From Lates calcarifer (Eukaryota > Chordata > Actinopteri > Centropomidae), in assembly GCF_001640805.2 (NCBI RefSeq), contig NC_066851.1, positions 2,304,427 through 2,368,426 of the forward strand: a DNA stretch of 64,000 bases. The letters are read 5' to 3'. Under the pieces are notes generated by a model. The model had not been told where the DNA came from, did not search any database, and saw only the letters and a program-made list of their open reading frames with translations. Below, one piece after another: positions 63,841 through 64,000 of the stretch. The position numbers and the translations under genes were made by a program. Every line of letters begins with the position of its first letter. The stretch's first letter is position 1.

Positions 63841-64000
63841 AACCTGTCTTAGAGCAGCAGTCAACAAAGTTAAACATTTTACAGCATTAGAGTTTTCTCC
63901 GTCATTATCCTCTGTCACTTGCATCATCCTTTCATCTCCACCTGTATTATTTCTCTATGATGTTTTAAAACAAGGATATGAGCCAACAGCAGTTCATTTG

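Overview
This window is vertebrate nuclear DNA, most likely from a ray-finned (teleost) fish. It holds two multi-exon genes on the minus strand, both with vertebrate protein sequence and canonical GT/AG introns. It also carries many repeats typical of fish: Tc1-like, hAT, L2/CR1-like LINEs and tRNA-derived SINEs. No bacterial, plasmid, viral or CRISPR feature was seen. The species cannot be named from sequence alone.

Layout in + coordinates. 1-12215: no protein gene recognised; repeats, and the unresolved dicer1 3' UTR at the upper end. 12216-37512: the complete dicer1 coding sequence in 27 coding exons, read from high to low coordinates, with a probable non-coding 5' UTR exon at 39050-39097 and a CpG-rich likely promoter/first exon near 43350-43900. 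43900-49581: intergenic DNA with a Tc1-like element and the unresolved clmn 3' UTR. 49582-63672: the last 12 coding exons of clmn (calmin); its first exon(s) lie beyond 64000. The dicer1-clmn neighbourhood and shared orientation match the arrangement known in mammals, so this looks like an ordinary orthologous block.

Dicer is the double-stranded RNA endonuclease that makes microRNAs and siRNAs. Helicase, DUF283, platform/PAZ, RNase IIIa, RNase IIIb and dsRNA-binding parts are all present, and both RNase III active-site motifs are intact. Calmin is a tail-anchored protein with two calponin-homology domains. The two genes are neighbours with no known shared pathway.

The most notable signal is a set of frame breaks. 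One dicer1 exon (18754-19390) and two clmn exons (56726-56809 and 54357-56603) contain in total five apparent +1 breaks, each in or next to a short homopolymer, while every exon border and phase is otherwise consistent. This looks more like systematic base over-calling than gene decay, but it must be settled before the proteins are used. Other points are a DDCH in place of DECH in the Dicer helicase, a GC-AG intron, three hAT-type elements with near-matching 8-bp target duplications, and a LINE fragment nested inside one of them. I found no convincing new biological system.
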